This document shows positions 54,867 to 64,000 of a DNA stretch of 64,000 nucleotides, piece after piece. Source of the stretch: Halodurantibacterium flavum (GTDB taxonomy: Bacteria > Pseudomonadota > Alphaproteobacteria > Rhodobacterales > Rhodobacteraceae); the NCBI RefSeq assembly GCF_042681825.1, contig NZ_JBHUGH010000006.1, positions 231,780 through 295,779 of the forward strand, read 5' to 3'. Every line of letters starts with the position of its first letter. The first letter of the stretch is position 1. Made by a program: the position numbers and the translations under genes. The notes beneath the pieces are model-generated. The model worked only from the letters and a program-made list of their open reading frames with translations, did no database searches and was not told the DNA's origin.

Positions 54867-55415
54867 ATGACCTTTGCCCTTTCCGAAACCTTCCACTCCA
54901 TCGGCCAGATTCTGGCGGCCGATGTTCTGCCCGCGCTTTATCGGTCGCATAAGCTGCCTCTGCGCATCTCTTGCCTCGGCGTCGCCAGCTATGACGCCAG
55001 TGATGCGGCGAGTAGCTTTGACCGCGTGATCCCGCTTGGGGAATGCCCGTCACCGGAGGAGGCCATCCAGGCCGCAGCCTTGCGCCTGTCGCGCGGTGAT
55101 ATTTGCACGGGGCCGGATGGCTTTCCGTATTTCCAGCCGCGCATCATGCTCATTCAGGACCGCGATCATCACCTTGTCCTGGGCGGCGAAATCCGCGCCG
55201 GCATTATCCTCTGGCAACAGCCGGTCGCATCCGATGCCGAGGCACGCAGGATTGTGACCGAGGCCAGCCGACTGCGCGGTATGGCATTCCGAGCCTCGGA
55301 GCCCGGGGATGCGAGACGGCTGCGTTACCGCGCCGCTGCGCTGGAGGCACGGTTGGTCGATCCCTTCTGGCGCGAGATCGCGGCCGATCTGCTCCGCCTG
55401 CCGCAGGCCGCCTGA
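54867..55415 (+). CDS. Conserved island protein of unknown function
   Basis: A 182-residue protein: helix-rich N terminus (ALSETFHSIGQILAADVLPA), a central beta region (FPYFQPRIMLIQDRDHHLVL, GGEIRAGIILWQQPV) and a C-terminal helix (RLRYRAAALEARLVDPFWRE). A GGAG precedes the ATG at 54867. No known domain. It has the shared leader, so it likely belongs to the backbone. It is usually found with the two genes that follow. Confidence 0.65.
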   Translation: MTFALSETFHSIGQILAADVLPALYRSHKLPLRISCLGVASYDASDAASSFDRVIPLGECPSPEEAIQAAALRLSRGDICTGPDGFPYFQPRIMLIQDRDHHLVLGGEIRAGIILWQQPVASDAEARRIVTEASRLRGMAFRASEPGDARRLRYRAAALEARLVDPFWREIAADLLRLPQAA

Positions 55416-55480
55416 GCTTCACCCTTTCCATCCCATTTGGCTCGGTTCCACGCCGGGCCATGTCATGCCCGGAGACCATC

Positions 55481-55897
55481 ATGGCCGACTATTTCACACA
55501 CTTTTCTTGCCTGCTTGACGTGGGCACCCCCGAGCGGGCCGCCCGCGCGCTCGATCTCTACAACGCTCTGGCGGATGACAATGCCGCCGAAGATCCGCCT
55601 TCGGACGGGTTTCTGCTCTCCATCCAGCCAGAACATGGTGGCACTCAGCTCTGGATGCGTGATGACGTCACGGGCGATCCCGAGCATGTCGTCCAGTTCG
55701 TCAAACGCTGCGCGAAGGAGTTCGGTCTGACCGGCCTATGGGGGATGCAATACGCCAATAGCTGCTCACGCCTGAGGATCGACGGGTTCGGCGGCGGGGC
55801 GCACGTCCTCGATCTCGCTACCGGCGAGACGGTGGACTGGATCTATACCGATGGCTGGCTTTCCTCCGTACTGGGGGGAGGCAATCCCTATGAGTGA
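55481..55897 (+). CDS. Conserved island protein of unknown function
   Basis: A 138-residue soluble protein beginning MADYFTHFSCLLDVGTPERA. The start at 55481 has CCCGGAG; the frame is open upstream with no good site. Its core (GFLLSIQPEHGGTQLWMRDD, YANSCSRLRIDGFGGGAHVL) and the tail LATGETVDWIYTDGWLSSVL are typical of a family widely found next to ParB/ArdC on alphaproteobacterial plasmids. It overlaps the next gene by 8 bases. Function unknown. Confidence 0.7.
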   Translation: MADYFTHFSCLLDVGTPERAARALDLYNALADDNAAEDPPSDGFLLSIQPEHGGTQLWMRDDVTGDPEHVVQFVKRCAKEFGLTGLWGMQYANSCSRLRIDGFGGGAHVLDLATGETVDWIYTDGWLSSVLGGGNPYE

Positions 55898-56534
55898 GGT
55901 CATCGAGATCACTGTCTATCGCCTCGACGAGCTTTCCGATGCAGCCAGGGACAAAGCCCGCGTCTGGTATCGTGAGGGTGGCTTCGACGATGACTGGTAC
56001 GATGCCGTCTATGAGGATTTCCAGCGCGTCGCCGAAATCCTAGGGCTGAACCTCAAGACCCGAACCGTCCGGTTAATAGGCGGCGGCACACGGCAGGACC
56101 CCTGCATCTGGTTCCGGGGCTTCTGGAGCCAGGGGGACGGCGCGTGCTTCGAAACCTTCTATGCCTACCGCAAGGGCGCTCCACGCCGGATCAGGGAATA
56201 CGCGCCGCAGGACACCGAGCTGCACCACATCGCAGATGCCCTGCAAGCGGTCCAGCAGCACAATTTCTACCAGCTTCGCGCCGAGGCCACCCATCGCGGC
56301 CATTATTACCATGAGTATTGCATGGGGATCTCGGTCGAGCGCGACAGCCCGTCGTATCAGGGCATGACCGCCGATGATGAGGACACCATAATTGAGGCAC
56401 TGCGTGATCTGGCTCGCTGGCTCTACCGCCAGCTCGAGCGCGAATACGATTATCTGTCCTCGGATGACGTTGTCGATGAAGCCATCATCGCCAACGGCTA
56501 CACCTTCACCGAAGCCGGCCAACGGTTTGGGTAA
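55890..56534 (+). CDS. Conserved island protein (often called TA-stability antitoxin)
   Basis: A 214-residue acidic protein (EVIEITVYRLDELSDAARDK, ARVWYREGGFDDDWYD, FWSQGDGACFETFYAYRKG). Homologues on plasmids are often named antitoxin of toxin-antitoxin stability system, a name I would not trust without evidence. Its start lies 8 bases inside the previous gene. Central aromatic and acidic residues, no cysteine clusters. Function unknown; co-occurs with the 55481 gene. Confidence 0.7.
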   Translation: MSEVIEITVYRLDELSDAARDKARVWYREGGFDDDWYDAVYEDFQRVAEILGLNLKTRTVRLIGGGTRQDPCIWFRGFWSQGDGACFETFYAYRKGAPRRIREYAPQDTELHHIADALQAVQQHNFYQLRAEATHRGHYYHEYCMGISVERDSPSYQGMTADDEDTIIEALRDLARWLYRQLEREYDYLSSDDVVDEAIIANGYTFTEAGQRFG

Positions 56535-56546
56535 GGAGGCTCGACC

Positions 56547-58091
56547 TCAGAACTCCTCCTGCAACTCCGCATAGATGGCTTCGATCCGGTCGGCCTCCTC
56601 GTCGGTGAGAGCGGCGAACTCCTTCGCTCTGGCGCGTCCGGAAAGCCTGCCATCGTTCTGGTGCAGGAAACGAAACAGCAGGTCAAGCACGCGGTCCGGC
56701 ATGTCGATCAGGCCCGAGACGTGGGACTTGAACCTGTCATAGGCACGCAGGAACCGGGTCTCTGCTGGCAGGTCATGGTCGATTGTCCGGGCTACGCAGG
56801 CGAAGAGGAATTCGGCATGGGGCGTGGCATCGAAGAAGCGATAGAAATCGCCGGTGTCGTTCAGCACCTCGACGTTCCCGCGATCGGTTGGGCGCCAGCT
56901 GACATGGGGCAGCAGCCGACGCGAATAGCTCTCGAGGACCTGCCGATAAGCCTCAATCCGCTCGAGGATCACCGCCGACACCGGGAAAACCAGCCCGGGC
57001 GGATTGAAGCCGCGTGCAGCAAGCACGTGGTGGATCAGGTAGCGATGGAGGCGCCCGTTGCCGTCCTCGAACGGGTGGATATAGACGAAGCCGAAGGCGA
57101 GGCCGGCGGCGGCCAGAACAGGGTCGAGCCTGGTGGCGATATCGCGGTCGAACGCTTCGAGCCCGGCGATCAGCGCGGGCAGGTCTTCATGCCGGGCGCT
57201 GACGTGATCGGGCAGGGGGGCGCCGGTCGTGCGGTCGTGCTCGCCAATGAACCCGCCCTCCTGCCGCAGGCCCAGATGGACGAAGCGGGCATCGCCGATG
57301 ACGATGCGTTGCAGGCGTTCCAGCTCTGCCCGGTCGATTGGATGCCGTCCGGCTTCGCCGATGATCTGGCCCCAGCGCCGGATGCGATCCTGGGGCGGGT
57401 TCTCGCCTTCGATCTGAAAACTCGACCGTGAATCCTTGAGCAGCAGGAAGGCCGCCGTGCGCGCCAGCAGATCGGCGGGCACCTCGGCCAGCACAGCGCG
57501 GGCTTCGGCTGCCAGATCGCGGGCAATGAAGGCCTCGATTGCCGGAGTGCGGAAGATCATCGGGCAGAAATCGGGGGTGCCGGGCAGGTTGTTGCGGACC
57601 CGGTGGCGTGGCGAGGGGGCGCCCTCTGCGTCCCATTGGAGCCTGGCATCGACCACGGGCGCGTAATTGCCGCGCGTGGCGTCGGGCAAATCCAGTGCTT
57701 CGCCGAGGAGCCACTCATAGAGGAACCAGATCCTGCGCGCGTAGCTGCCCGTCGGGGCGGCCTCGACAATGGCCTGGATCGGCTCCGGGCCGGTTGCCTT
57801 GAACAGCCGCTTGAGAACTGCGAGATCCAGCCCCTCGTAGCGCAGCGCGAAGGTCAGGTGACCGATGAGGCTCGCCTCGGGTTCATGGCGGGGCGTGTAG
57901 AGGCGCCAGCCGTCGGCCGCGTAGACCTTGTGACGTGGGCCGATGGCGGAAAGTGTCCGGGGCAGGGGCGTTGCGAGCGCATAGGCATCGATCAGCGCAG
58001 CATAGCCCGCAGGTGTGGCCTCCTCGGGGAGCCAGCGCTCGTGAAAAACGGTGACGGCACCTGAAAACGGATTCCTTTGCGCCTGTTCCAT
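56547..58091 (-). CDS. Fic-domain protein (AMP transferase-like)
   Basis: A 514-residue Fic protein on the opposite strand to the backbone. The active motif HPFEDGNGR is at residues 339-347 (catalytic His339), and an inhibitory motif S-x3-E-G with Glu228 lies before it, so it belongs to the class with the inhibitory helix N-terminal to the Fic core. Fic enzymes AMPylate or otherwise modify proteins, often as toxins. The ATG at 58091 has no strong ribosome site; an upstream ATG at 58160 is possible. Target unknown. Confidence 0.85.
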   Translation of the reverse strand: MEQAQRNPFSGAVTVFHERWLPEEATPAGYAALIDAYALATPLPRTLSAIGPRHKVYAADGWRLYTPRHEPEASLIGHLTFALRYEGLDLAVLKRLFKATGPEPIQAIVEAAPTGSYARRIWFLYEWLLGEALDLPDATRGNYAPVVDARLQWDAEGAPSPRHRVRNNLPGTPDFCPMIFRTPAIEAFIARDLAAEARAVLAEVPADLLARTAAFLLLKDSRSSFQIEGENPPQDRIRRWGQIIGEAGRHPIDRAELERLQRIVIGDARFVHLGLRQEGGFIGEHDRTTGAPLPDHVSARHEDLPALIAGLEAFDRDIATRLDPVLAAAGLAFGFVYIHPFEDGNGRLHRYLIHHVLAARGFNPPGLVFPVSAVILERIEAYRQVLESYSRRLLPHVSWRPTDRGNVEVLNDTGDFYRFFDATPHAEFLFACVARTIDHDLPAETRFLRAYDRFKSHVSGLIDMPDRVLDLLFRFLHQNDGRLSGRARAKEFAALTDEEADRIEAIYAELQEEF

Positions 58092-58248
58092 GAAATTCAG
58101 TTCTTGGTCCCGATGATTGATCTTAAGTGGGTGTATCTCATGAATATCGATTAAAATCAATGAGGCCTTGCGAAAGTTGATGGTGCAGCGCTGTCGCCCT
58201 CGGGTCTGCGAGGTGATGGGGCATGAGGTGCCGAGTCAGAGAGGGGCC

Positions 58249-58298
58249 GGGACGGGTTGAGTCCGGGTGGTCGAGAGAGCGCTGTCCGGGCTTGTCCC
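58249..58298 (+). ncRNA. Structured 5' leader, radC-motif-like (helicase gene)
   Basis: GGGAC (58249-58253) pairs with GTCCC (58294-58298), and CCGG pairs with CCGG (58263-58266 and 58286-58289) inside. It shares GACGGGTTGAG and GAGAGAG with the other leaders but is longer. The ATG of the helicase gene is 25 bases further. Confidence 0.5.
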
Positions 58299-58322
58299 TC
58301 CCGCTCTCCGAGGATCCCCAAC

Positions 58323-61300
58323 ATGAACATCTCGTCCCCCGTGACCGATCCGGTCACGCCGCTCGGCGCCGCACCCGCGATCCTGGCCGCCGCCAATCTC
58401 CTCCTTCCCCATCTCGAACGCGGTCAGCGCGTCGATGCCGCGATCCTGCGCGATGCGATGGAGACTGCTTTCGGTGCGTCCGACACCGCCGGCGCCTGGG
58501 ACTGGAAGCTCGCCTATGAGGCCTGCGAAGTCGCCACGGTGCTGTTCCTGCGCAAATACGGAAAGGCGCTGTTCCGCAAAGTCGCCTCTCCGGCATCCCG
58601 GCTCGATGCTCTGGCGAAGATCGCGGGGTTGCTGCCGACGCAGACCCGCCGCTCCGAGGAAAGCCAGACCTTCCAGCAGTTCAGCACGCCTCTGCCTCTC
58701 GGTCTTGCCGCGTTGGCGGCGGCCGCGATCACGCCGGACGATGTGGTACTGGAGCCCTCGGCCGGCACCGGCCTGATGGCGATCTTGGCACAGGCTGCCG
58801 GCGGCCCGCTGATCCTCAACGAGCTTGCCGAGACCCGCGCAGATCTTCTCTCGTCCCTCTTTCCGGCCTTTCCCGTCACCCGGTTCGACGCCGCCCAGAT
58901 CGACGACTATCTGACCACGGACGCCATGCCGTCCGTGGTTCTGATGAACCCACCTTTCTCGGTCATGGCCAATGTCCAGGGACGGATGGCGGATGCTGCA
59001 TATCGTCATGTCGCCTCGGCGCTGGCCCGTCTCACGCCCGGTGGACGGCTGGTCACGATCACCGGCGCGAATTTCGGACCGGAAGCCAAGGCTTGGCGCA
59101 ACGCCTTCATACGCCTGCAGGACCGCGGCCGCGTGGTCTTCACTGCGGCCATCGACGGAGCGGTCTTCGCCAGGCATGGCACCAGCATCGACACGCGGCT
59201 GACGGTGATCGACAAGCTGCCCGCCGACGATCCGTCAGTCTTCCCGGCCTCAGCAGGAACTGCACCCGACGTTGTCACGCTGCTCGGCTGGATCGAAAGC
59301 CAGCTTCCGCTGCGTTTGCCGGTGTCGCTGCCGAAGGTCGCTTCTCCCGTGCTGGCGGCTGCCCCGAAGACCTTGCGCGGCTATCTCGCTCGCGCCACAG
59401 CGTCCCGACCCCCCGCTGCACCAGCGTCCGATCCCGAGGGGGTGGAGCTCGAGTATGAGACCGTGGACTGGGCGCCGCCCGAGGGCGCGCGCTTGTCGGA
59501 CGCGATCTATGAGGAATATGCGCTGCAATCGCTGCGCATTCCCGGTACCGAGCCGCACCCGACCAGGCTGGTGCAATCCGCCGCCATGGCCTCGGTCGCG
59601 CCGCCCAAGCCGTCTTACCGGCCAATGCTGCCTGCCGATATCCGCACCCGTCTGTCGGACGCCCAGCTTGAGACGGTGATCTATGCCGGTGAGGCCCATG
59701 CCGATCATCTTGCCGGTGCCTGGACTGTGGATGAGCATTTCGACAATGTGAGCGCCGCGCCCGAGGATGCTGCCGGATCGATCCGGTTCCGCCGGGGCTT
59801 CATGCTCGGTGACGGCACCGGCGCTGGCAAGGGCCGCCAGTCGGCCGGCGTCATCCTCGACAACTGGTTGCGCGGGCGCCGCAAGGCGGTCTGGATCTCA
59901 AAATCCGACAAGCTGATCGAGGATGCGCAGCGCGACTGGTCGGCGCTTGGCATGGAACGCCTGCTTGTCACGCCGCTGTCACGCTTCTCGCAAGGCAAGC
60001 CGATCACGCTGTCGGAAGGCATCCTGTTTACCACCTATGCCACGCTGCGCTCCGATGACCGCGGTGAGAAGGTTTCGCGTGTCAAGCAGATCGTCGAATG
60101 GTTGGGCAGGGACTTCGATGGTGTCATCATTTTCGACGAGAGCCATGCCATGCAGAATGCCGGTGGCGGCAAGGGAGACCGCGGTGATATCGCCGCCTCG
60201 CAGCAGGGACGCGCAGGCCTGCGGCTCCAGCATGCGCTGCCGGATGCGCGCGTGGTCTATGTCTCGGCAACCGGGGCCACCACGGTTCACAACCTTGCCT
60301 ATGCGCAGCGGCTCGGCCTCTGGGGTGGTGAGGATTTCTCGTTCCAGACCCGGGCTGAGTTTGTCGAAGCGATCGAAGCGGGTGGCGTTGCGGCCATGGA
60401 AGTGCTGGCCCGCGATCTGCGATCTCTCGGCCTCTATACCGCCCGCTCGCTCTCCTACGATGGGGTGGAATACGAGTTGGTCGAGCATCAACTCACCGAT
60501 GAACAGCGGCGCATCTATGATGCTTACGCGGCCGCGTTCGCCGTCATTCACAACAATCTCGACGCGGCGATGGAGGCGGCCAATATCACCGGCAGTGAAG
60601 GCACGTTGAACCGCCAGGCCAAGTCCACCGCGCGGTCGGCCTTCGAGAGCACCAAGCAGCGTTTCTTCGGCCACTTGCTGACCTCGATGAAAACCCCGAC
60701 GCTGATCCGCTCGATCGATGCCGATCTGGCGGCCGGCCATGCGGTCGTCATCCAGATTGTCTCGACCGGCGAGGCACTGATGGAACGGCGACTGGCCGAG
60801 ATCCCCACCGATGAATGGAACGACATCTCCGTCGACGTCACGCCTCGGGAATATGTCGGCTCGTATTTGCAGCATTCCTTCCCGGTGCAGCTCTATGAGC
60901 CCTTCACCGACAGCGAAGGCAATCTTTCGTCACGGCCGGTGTTCCGGGATGGTCAGCCGGTCGAGAGTCGCGAAGCCGTGGCCCGGCGCGACGAGATGCT
61001 CGAACAGCTCGGCTCGTTGCCGCCGGTTCCAGGCGCGCTCGACCAGATCGTCCAGCGCTTCGGCACGGATGTGGTGGCGGAGGTCACGGGGCGATCCCGG
61101 CGCATCGTGTGCATGGGCGAAGGCGGATCGGCCCGCCTGGTCGTCGAGAACCGCGCGCCCTCCGCCAACCTTGCCGAGACTTCGGCCTTCATGGATGACC
61201 AGAAGCGCATTCTGGTCTTCTCGGATGCGGGGGGCACCGGGCGCAGCTATCATGCGGACCTTTTGGCGCGGAACCAGCGCCTGCGGGTGCACTACCTGCT

Positions 61301-62645
61301 GGAGCCGGGCTGGAAGGCCGATGCAGCCATTCAGGGGCTCGGGCGCACCAACCGCACCAATCAGGCGCAACCGCCGCTGTTCCGACCCATCGCCACGGAT
61401 GTGAAGGCCGAGAAACGGTTCCTCAGCACGATCGCCCGTCGTCTCGACACGCTGGGTGCGATCACGCGCGGGCAGCGCCAGACCGGCGGCCAAGGCCTGT
61501 TCCGGCCCGAGGACAATCTGGAATCCGCCTATGCCCGCGATGCGTTGCGCCAGCTCTATCTGCTGATCGTGCGCGGCAAGGTCGAGGGCTGCTCGCTTGA
61601 AAGGTTTGAATCCGCCACCGGCCTGAAGCTGATGGACGCGAACGGCATCAAGGACGATCTGCCGCCGATCACCACTTTCCTCAACCGACTGCTGGCGCTG
61701 ACCATCGAGTTGCAGGGCATCCTGTTCTCGGCCTTCGAGCAGCTTCTGCAGGCGCGGATCGACGGGGCCATTGTATCCGGCACCTATGACATGGGGCTGG
61801 AGACGCTGCGCGCGGAGAGCTTCGTCGTTGCCGACCGGCAGCTGATCCACACCCATCCGGGCACCGGTGCGGAAACCCGGCTCCTGACGCTCACCGAGCG
61901 CAAGCGAAATCAGCCCATCACGCTGGATGCGGCCTTGGCGGAACAGGATGATCCCCGCGCAAGATTGCTCATCAACGAGCGGTCCGGTCGTGCCGCCGTG
62001 CAGATCCCGACCACCAGCGTGATGCTGGATGATGGCGAGATCGAGCGCCGCGTCCGGCTGATCCGGCCCATGGAGGCGATGAACATTCCGGTACGGGCGA
62101 TGGGCGAAACCCACTGGATCGAGGCCGACCATGCCGACTTCGCCACGGCCTGGAACTCGGAGCTGGAGGAAGTGCCGGAGTTCACCGACAGCATCCTGTA
62201 CATGGTGACCGGGCTTCTGCTGCCGATCTGGAAGCGGCTGCCACAGGAGACCTCCCGGGTCTATCGGCTCCAGACCGACGAGGGCGAGCGCATCATTGGT
62301 CGCCGTGTCTCGCCCGCATGGGCAGCAAATGCCGCTACCAGCGGCGTCGCAACCACCATCACGCCGGACGAGGCCTACACGGCACTCATCGAGGGCCGGA
62401 CGATCTTCGATTTGGCCGAGGGACTACAACTACGCCGGTCCCGTGTCATGGGCGCGAACCGGATCGAGCTCACCGGCTTCACCGATACCATGCGCGATCG
62501 GCTGCGCGCCTATGGGCTCTTCAGCGAGATCATTACCTGGAAACTTCGCTTCTTTGTGCCGGTCGGGGAAGCCGGGCCGGAGATCATCGGCAGACTGCTC
62601 GACCATTTCCCGGTCGAGCGCATCTCCGAGCGGGAGGCTGCATGA
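58323..62645 (+). CDS. Giant methyltransferase-helicase fusion (strawberry-notch type)
   Basis: A 1440-residue protein. Residues about 100-260 form a DNA adenine methyltransferase-like domain with EPSAGTGLMAILAQAAG for AdoMet and the active motif NPPF at 209-212. From about 480 a superfamily 2 helicase follows: Walker A GDGTGAGKGRQS with Lys503, DEAD-like DESH at 605-608, and SATGATT. The C-terminal half matches strawberry notch helicase-like proteins. This gene is a steady part of alphaproteobacterial islands; a role in protecting or processing incoming DNA is likely. It overlaps the next gene by ATGA. Confidence 0.85.
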   Translation: MNISSPVTDPVTPLGAAPAILAAANLLLPHLERGQRVDAAILRDAMETAFGASDTAGAWDWKLAYEACEVATVLFLRKYGKALFRKVASPASRLDALAKIAGLLPTQTRRSEESQTFQQFSTPLPLGLAALAAAAITPDDVVLEPSAGTGLMAILAQAAGGPLILNELAETRADLLSSLFPAFPVTRFDAAQIDDYLTTDAMPSVVLMNPPFSVMANVQGRMADAAYRHVASALARLTPGGRLVTITGANFGPEAKAWRNAFIRLQDRGRVVFTAAIDGAVFARHGTSIDTRLTVIDKLPADDPSVFPASAGTAPDVVTLLGWIESQLPLRLPVSLPKVASPVLAAAPKTLRGYLARATASRPPAAPASDPEGVELEYETVDWAPPEGARLSDAIYEEYALQSLRIPGTEPHPTRLVQSAAMASVAPPKPSYRPMLPADIRTRLSDAQLETVIYAGEAHADHLAGAWTVDEHFDNVSAAPEDAAGSIRFRRGFMLGDGTGAGKGRQSAGVILDNWLRGRRKAVWISKSDKLIEDAQRDWSALGMERLLVTPLSRFSQGKPITLSEGILFTTYATLRSDDRGEKVSRVKQIVEWLGRDFDGVIIFDESHAMQNAGGGKGDRGDIAASQQGRAGLRLQHALPDARVVYVSATGATTVHNLAYAQRLGLWGGEDFSFQTRAEFVEAIEAGGVAAMEVLARDLRSLGLYTARSLSYDGVEYELVEHQLTDEQRRIYDAYAAAFAVIHNNLDAAMEAANITGSEGTLNRQAKSTARSAFESTKQRFFGHLLTSMKTPTLIRSIDADLAAGHAVVIQIVSTGEALMERRLAEIPTDEWNDISVDVTPREYVGSYLQHSFPVQLYEPFTDSEGNLSSRPVFRDGQPVESREAVARRDEMLEQLGSLPPVPGALDQIVQRFGTDVVAEVTGRSRRIVCMGEGGSARLVVENRAPSANLAETSAFMDDQKRILVFSDAGGTGRSYHADLLARNQRLRVHYLLEPGWKADAAIQGLGRTNRTNQAQPPLFRPIATDVKAEKRFLSTIARRLDTLGAITRGQRQTGGQGLFRPEDNLESAYARDALRQLYLLIVRGKVEGCSLERFESATGLKLMDANGIKDDLPPITTFLNRLLALTIELQGILFSAFEQLLQARIDGAIVSGTYDMGLETLRAESFVVADRQLIHTHPGTGAETRLLTLTERKRNQPITLDAALAEQDDPRARLLINERSGRAAVQIPTTSVMLDDGEIERRVRLIRPMEAMNIPVRAMGETHWIEADHADFATAWNSELEEVPEFTDSILYMVTGLLLPIWKRLPQETSRVYRLQTDEGERIIGRRVSPAWAANAATSGVATTITPDEAYTALIEGRTIFDLAEGLQLRRSRVMGANRIELTGFTDTMRDRLRAYGLFSEIITWKLRFFVPVGEAGPEIIGRLLDHFPVERISEREAA

Positions 62646-63691
62646 TGGCACGTCTCAACGCTTCCGAGCTGGCGCAGCGTCTCGGCCGAGAGGCCGAGGC
62701 TGTTTGCCGCCACTATCTCTCGAACGGGCGCAAACAGGGCAATTACTGGCAGGTCGGCGATGTGCAGAACAGTCCCGGCCGCTCCATGTTCGTCCGTCTG
62801 ACCGGGCCGGAATCGGGCAAGGGCGCGGCCGGCAAATGGACCGATGCGCAGAGCGGGGAACATGGCGATCTGCTCGACGTGATCGGCGAAAGCCTCGGCC
62901 TTATCGATTTTGCTGACGTTGCCGAGGAAGCCCGCCGCTTCCTCAGCCTGCCGCATCCCGAACCGGAGCCACAGTCCCGCAAGTTCCGAACACCGCCGGT
63001 ACCATCCGGATCGTCCGAAGCGGCACGCCGCCTCTGGCACATGACCCGGCCATTGATCGACAGCCTCGCGGAGACGTATTTACGCGGACGCGGCATTACG
63101 GATTTACGCGGAACCGCAAATCTGCACTTCCATCCGAGCTGCTACTGGCGACCCGAGGGGGATGGGCCGACAGAGGCATGGCCCGCCATGATTGCCGCGG
63201 TGACCGACCTCGATGGCAGGATCACCGGCGCGCATCGCACTTGGCTCATCCGCGACGGCTCCGGCAAGGCGCCGCTCGATCCGCCGAGAAAGGCAATGGG
63301 AGACCTGCTCGGAAACGCCGTCCGGTTTGGCAAGGCGCAGGATGTCATGGCGGCAGGCGAGGGGATCGAGACCATCCTCTCGCTGCGGCAGGCATTGCCG
63401 TTCCTGCCGATGGCCTCCGCACTTTCAGCCGGGCATCTCTCCGCCATCCAGTTCTCGCCGCATCTGCGCAGGCTCTATATCGTCCGCGACAACGATCCGG
63501 CAGGTAACGCCGCGCGGGACAACCTGGTGGACCGGGCCATTGGTGCCAGGGTCGAGGCCATCACGCTTTCGCCCATGCTGGGAGATTTCAACGACGATCT
63601 CGTCAGCTTCGGCCTGGAGGCGCTTCGGGCGCAGATCCGGGTGCAGATTGCTCCTGAGGACGTCGGCCGTTTCATGTCACGCGCGCCATAG
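62642..63691 (+). CDS. Toprim/primase-like protein (DUF7146 type)
   Basis: A 349-residue protein with an N-terminal CHC2-less primase-like domain (ARLNASELAQRLGREAEAVC, KWTDAQSGEHGDLLDVIG) and a C-terminal Toprim: MAAGEGIETILSL with the catalytic Glu, and IVRDNDPAGNAA with the metal-binding Asp pair. A second ATG immediately follows the first. It overlaps the helicase stop codon. Plasmid and phage relatives act as primases for DNA replication. Confidence 0.8.
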   Translation: MMARLNASELAQRLGREAEAVCRHYLSNGRKQGNYWQVGDVQNSPGRSMFVRLTGPESGKGAAGKWTDAQSGEHGDLLDVIGESLGLIDFADVAEEARRFLSLPHPEPEPQSRKFRTPPVPSGSSEAARRLWHMTRPLIDSLAETYLRGRGITDLRGTANLHFHPSCYWRPEGDGPTEAWPAMIAAVTDLDGRITGAHRTWLIRDGSGKAPLDPPRKAMGDLLGNAVRFGKAQDVMAAGEGIETILSLRQALPFLPMASALSAGHLSAIQFSPHLRRLYIVRDNDPAGNAARDNLVDRAIGARVEAITLSPMLGDFNDDLVSFGLEALRAQIRVQIAPEDVGRFMSRAP

Positions 63692-64000
63692 CCAGAGAGG
63701 GCCGTGATCTGGGATACCCGATCCCGCCATGGGCAAAGGATTGCAGCACCTCGGCAAGAGGTCCGCGCCTTGGCCTTCTTGAGAGGGCGAGCGGCCCACA
63801 AGCGCTCCGGCCCGGCAATGGCGGCGCCCGACTGATTTCCGTCGGCGGGCAGGCCCGCCTTTACAGCGCGAAGCATATGTGGACACCCCCTTCGTCAAGT
63901 CTTTCCTCAAAGCGCGTCGAATCCGGTTGGGTGCTTGCATATGTCCGGCCTCGTAGTGCGGCCGGTTGGCCGCGGGCCCTGATGATATCCGCGGATCATG
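63692..64000. other. Right edge, no gene seen
   Basis: 309 bases to the window end. No coding region is supported; frames on either strand are short and Arg-rich. The island continues beyond. Confidence 0.35.

Overview
The window looks like chromosome of a high-GC alphaproteobacterium, most likely Rhodobacteraceae. The evidence is the set of proteins typical of that family (HtpX, the DUF6456/DUF6477-like pair, a pyrrolysine-free MttB homologue), a GGAAC-N17-CGTT promoter of the alphaproteobacterial general stress sigma factor type, and mostly GC-rich codons outside the accessory region. Assignments rest on reading motifs; no database search was run.

Bases 1 to about 27,240 are conserved chromosome. 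In order: an MFS transporter cut by the left edge, a DUF924 protein, a lone lipoamide dehydrogenase (lpdA), uvrA, a small secreted protein, a valine-catabolism pair (mmsA plus a 3-hydroxyisobutyryl-CoA hydrolase-like gene) with a divergent LysR regulator, a CBS-domain protein, coaD, two divergent glycosyltransferase genes, tRNA-Pro, tRNA-Leu and tRNA-Asn, an MBL-fold hydrolase divergent from an EnvZ-like kinase, htpX, tRNA-Ser with a broken regulator behind it, a SulP transporter with a UspA protein, guaA, an MttB-family methyltransferase and the DUF6477/DUF6456-like pair. Fifteen bases past guaA lies a frameshifted, truncated tyrosine-integrase start, the scar of an old island at the guaA 3' end.

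At 27,248 the first 24 codons of dusA appear and then break off inside the VAPMMDWT region, a known island attachment site. I read this as the left boundary of an integrated island that runs past the right edge of the window. Its first part is a low-GC defence region: a translationally coupled SIR2-HerA-KTSC operon (Nezha-like); a WYL regulator divergent from a coupled SbcD-SbcC-zinc-finger operon with a palindromic operator between them; a small repeat protein, a TIR protein and a zinc ribbon; an AbiE toxin-antitoxin pair with a readable promoter and operator; a PrtN-like activator; and a possible nuclease.

From 42,690 the island carries a backbone common on alphaproteobacterial integrative elements and plasmids: ArdC-like antirestriction protein, DUF2958, RadC, ParB, small conserved genes, Fic, a methyltransferase-helicase giant and a Toprim primase-like protein. 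Several backbone genes share a structured 5' leader resembling the radC RNA motif. A cargo block (46,900-54,400) with cspA, small proteins, a sensor kinase, a receiver protein and two transglutaminase-like genes sits between parB and the rest of the backbone.

The best candidates for an undescribed system are the WYL/SbcD/SbcC/zinc-finger unit, the KTSC-extended SIR2-HerA operon, and the shared RNA leader that may coordinate the island's establishment genes.
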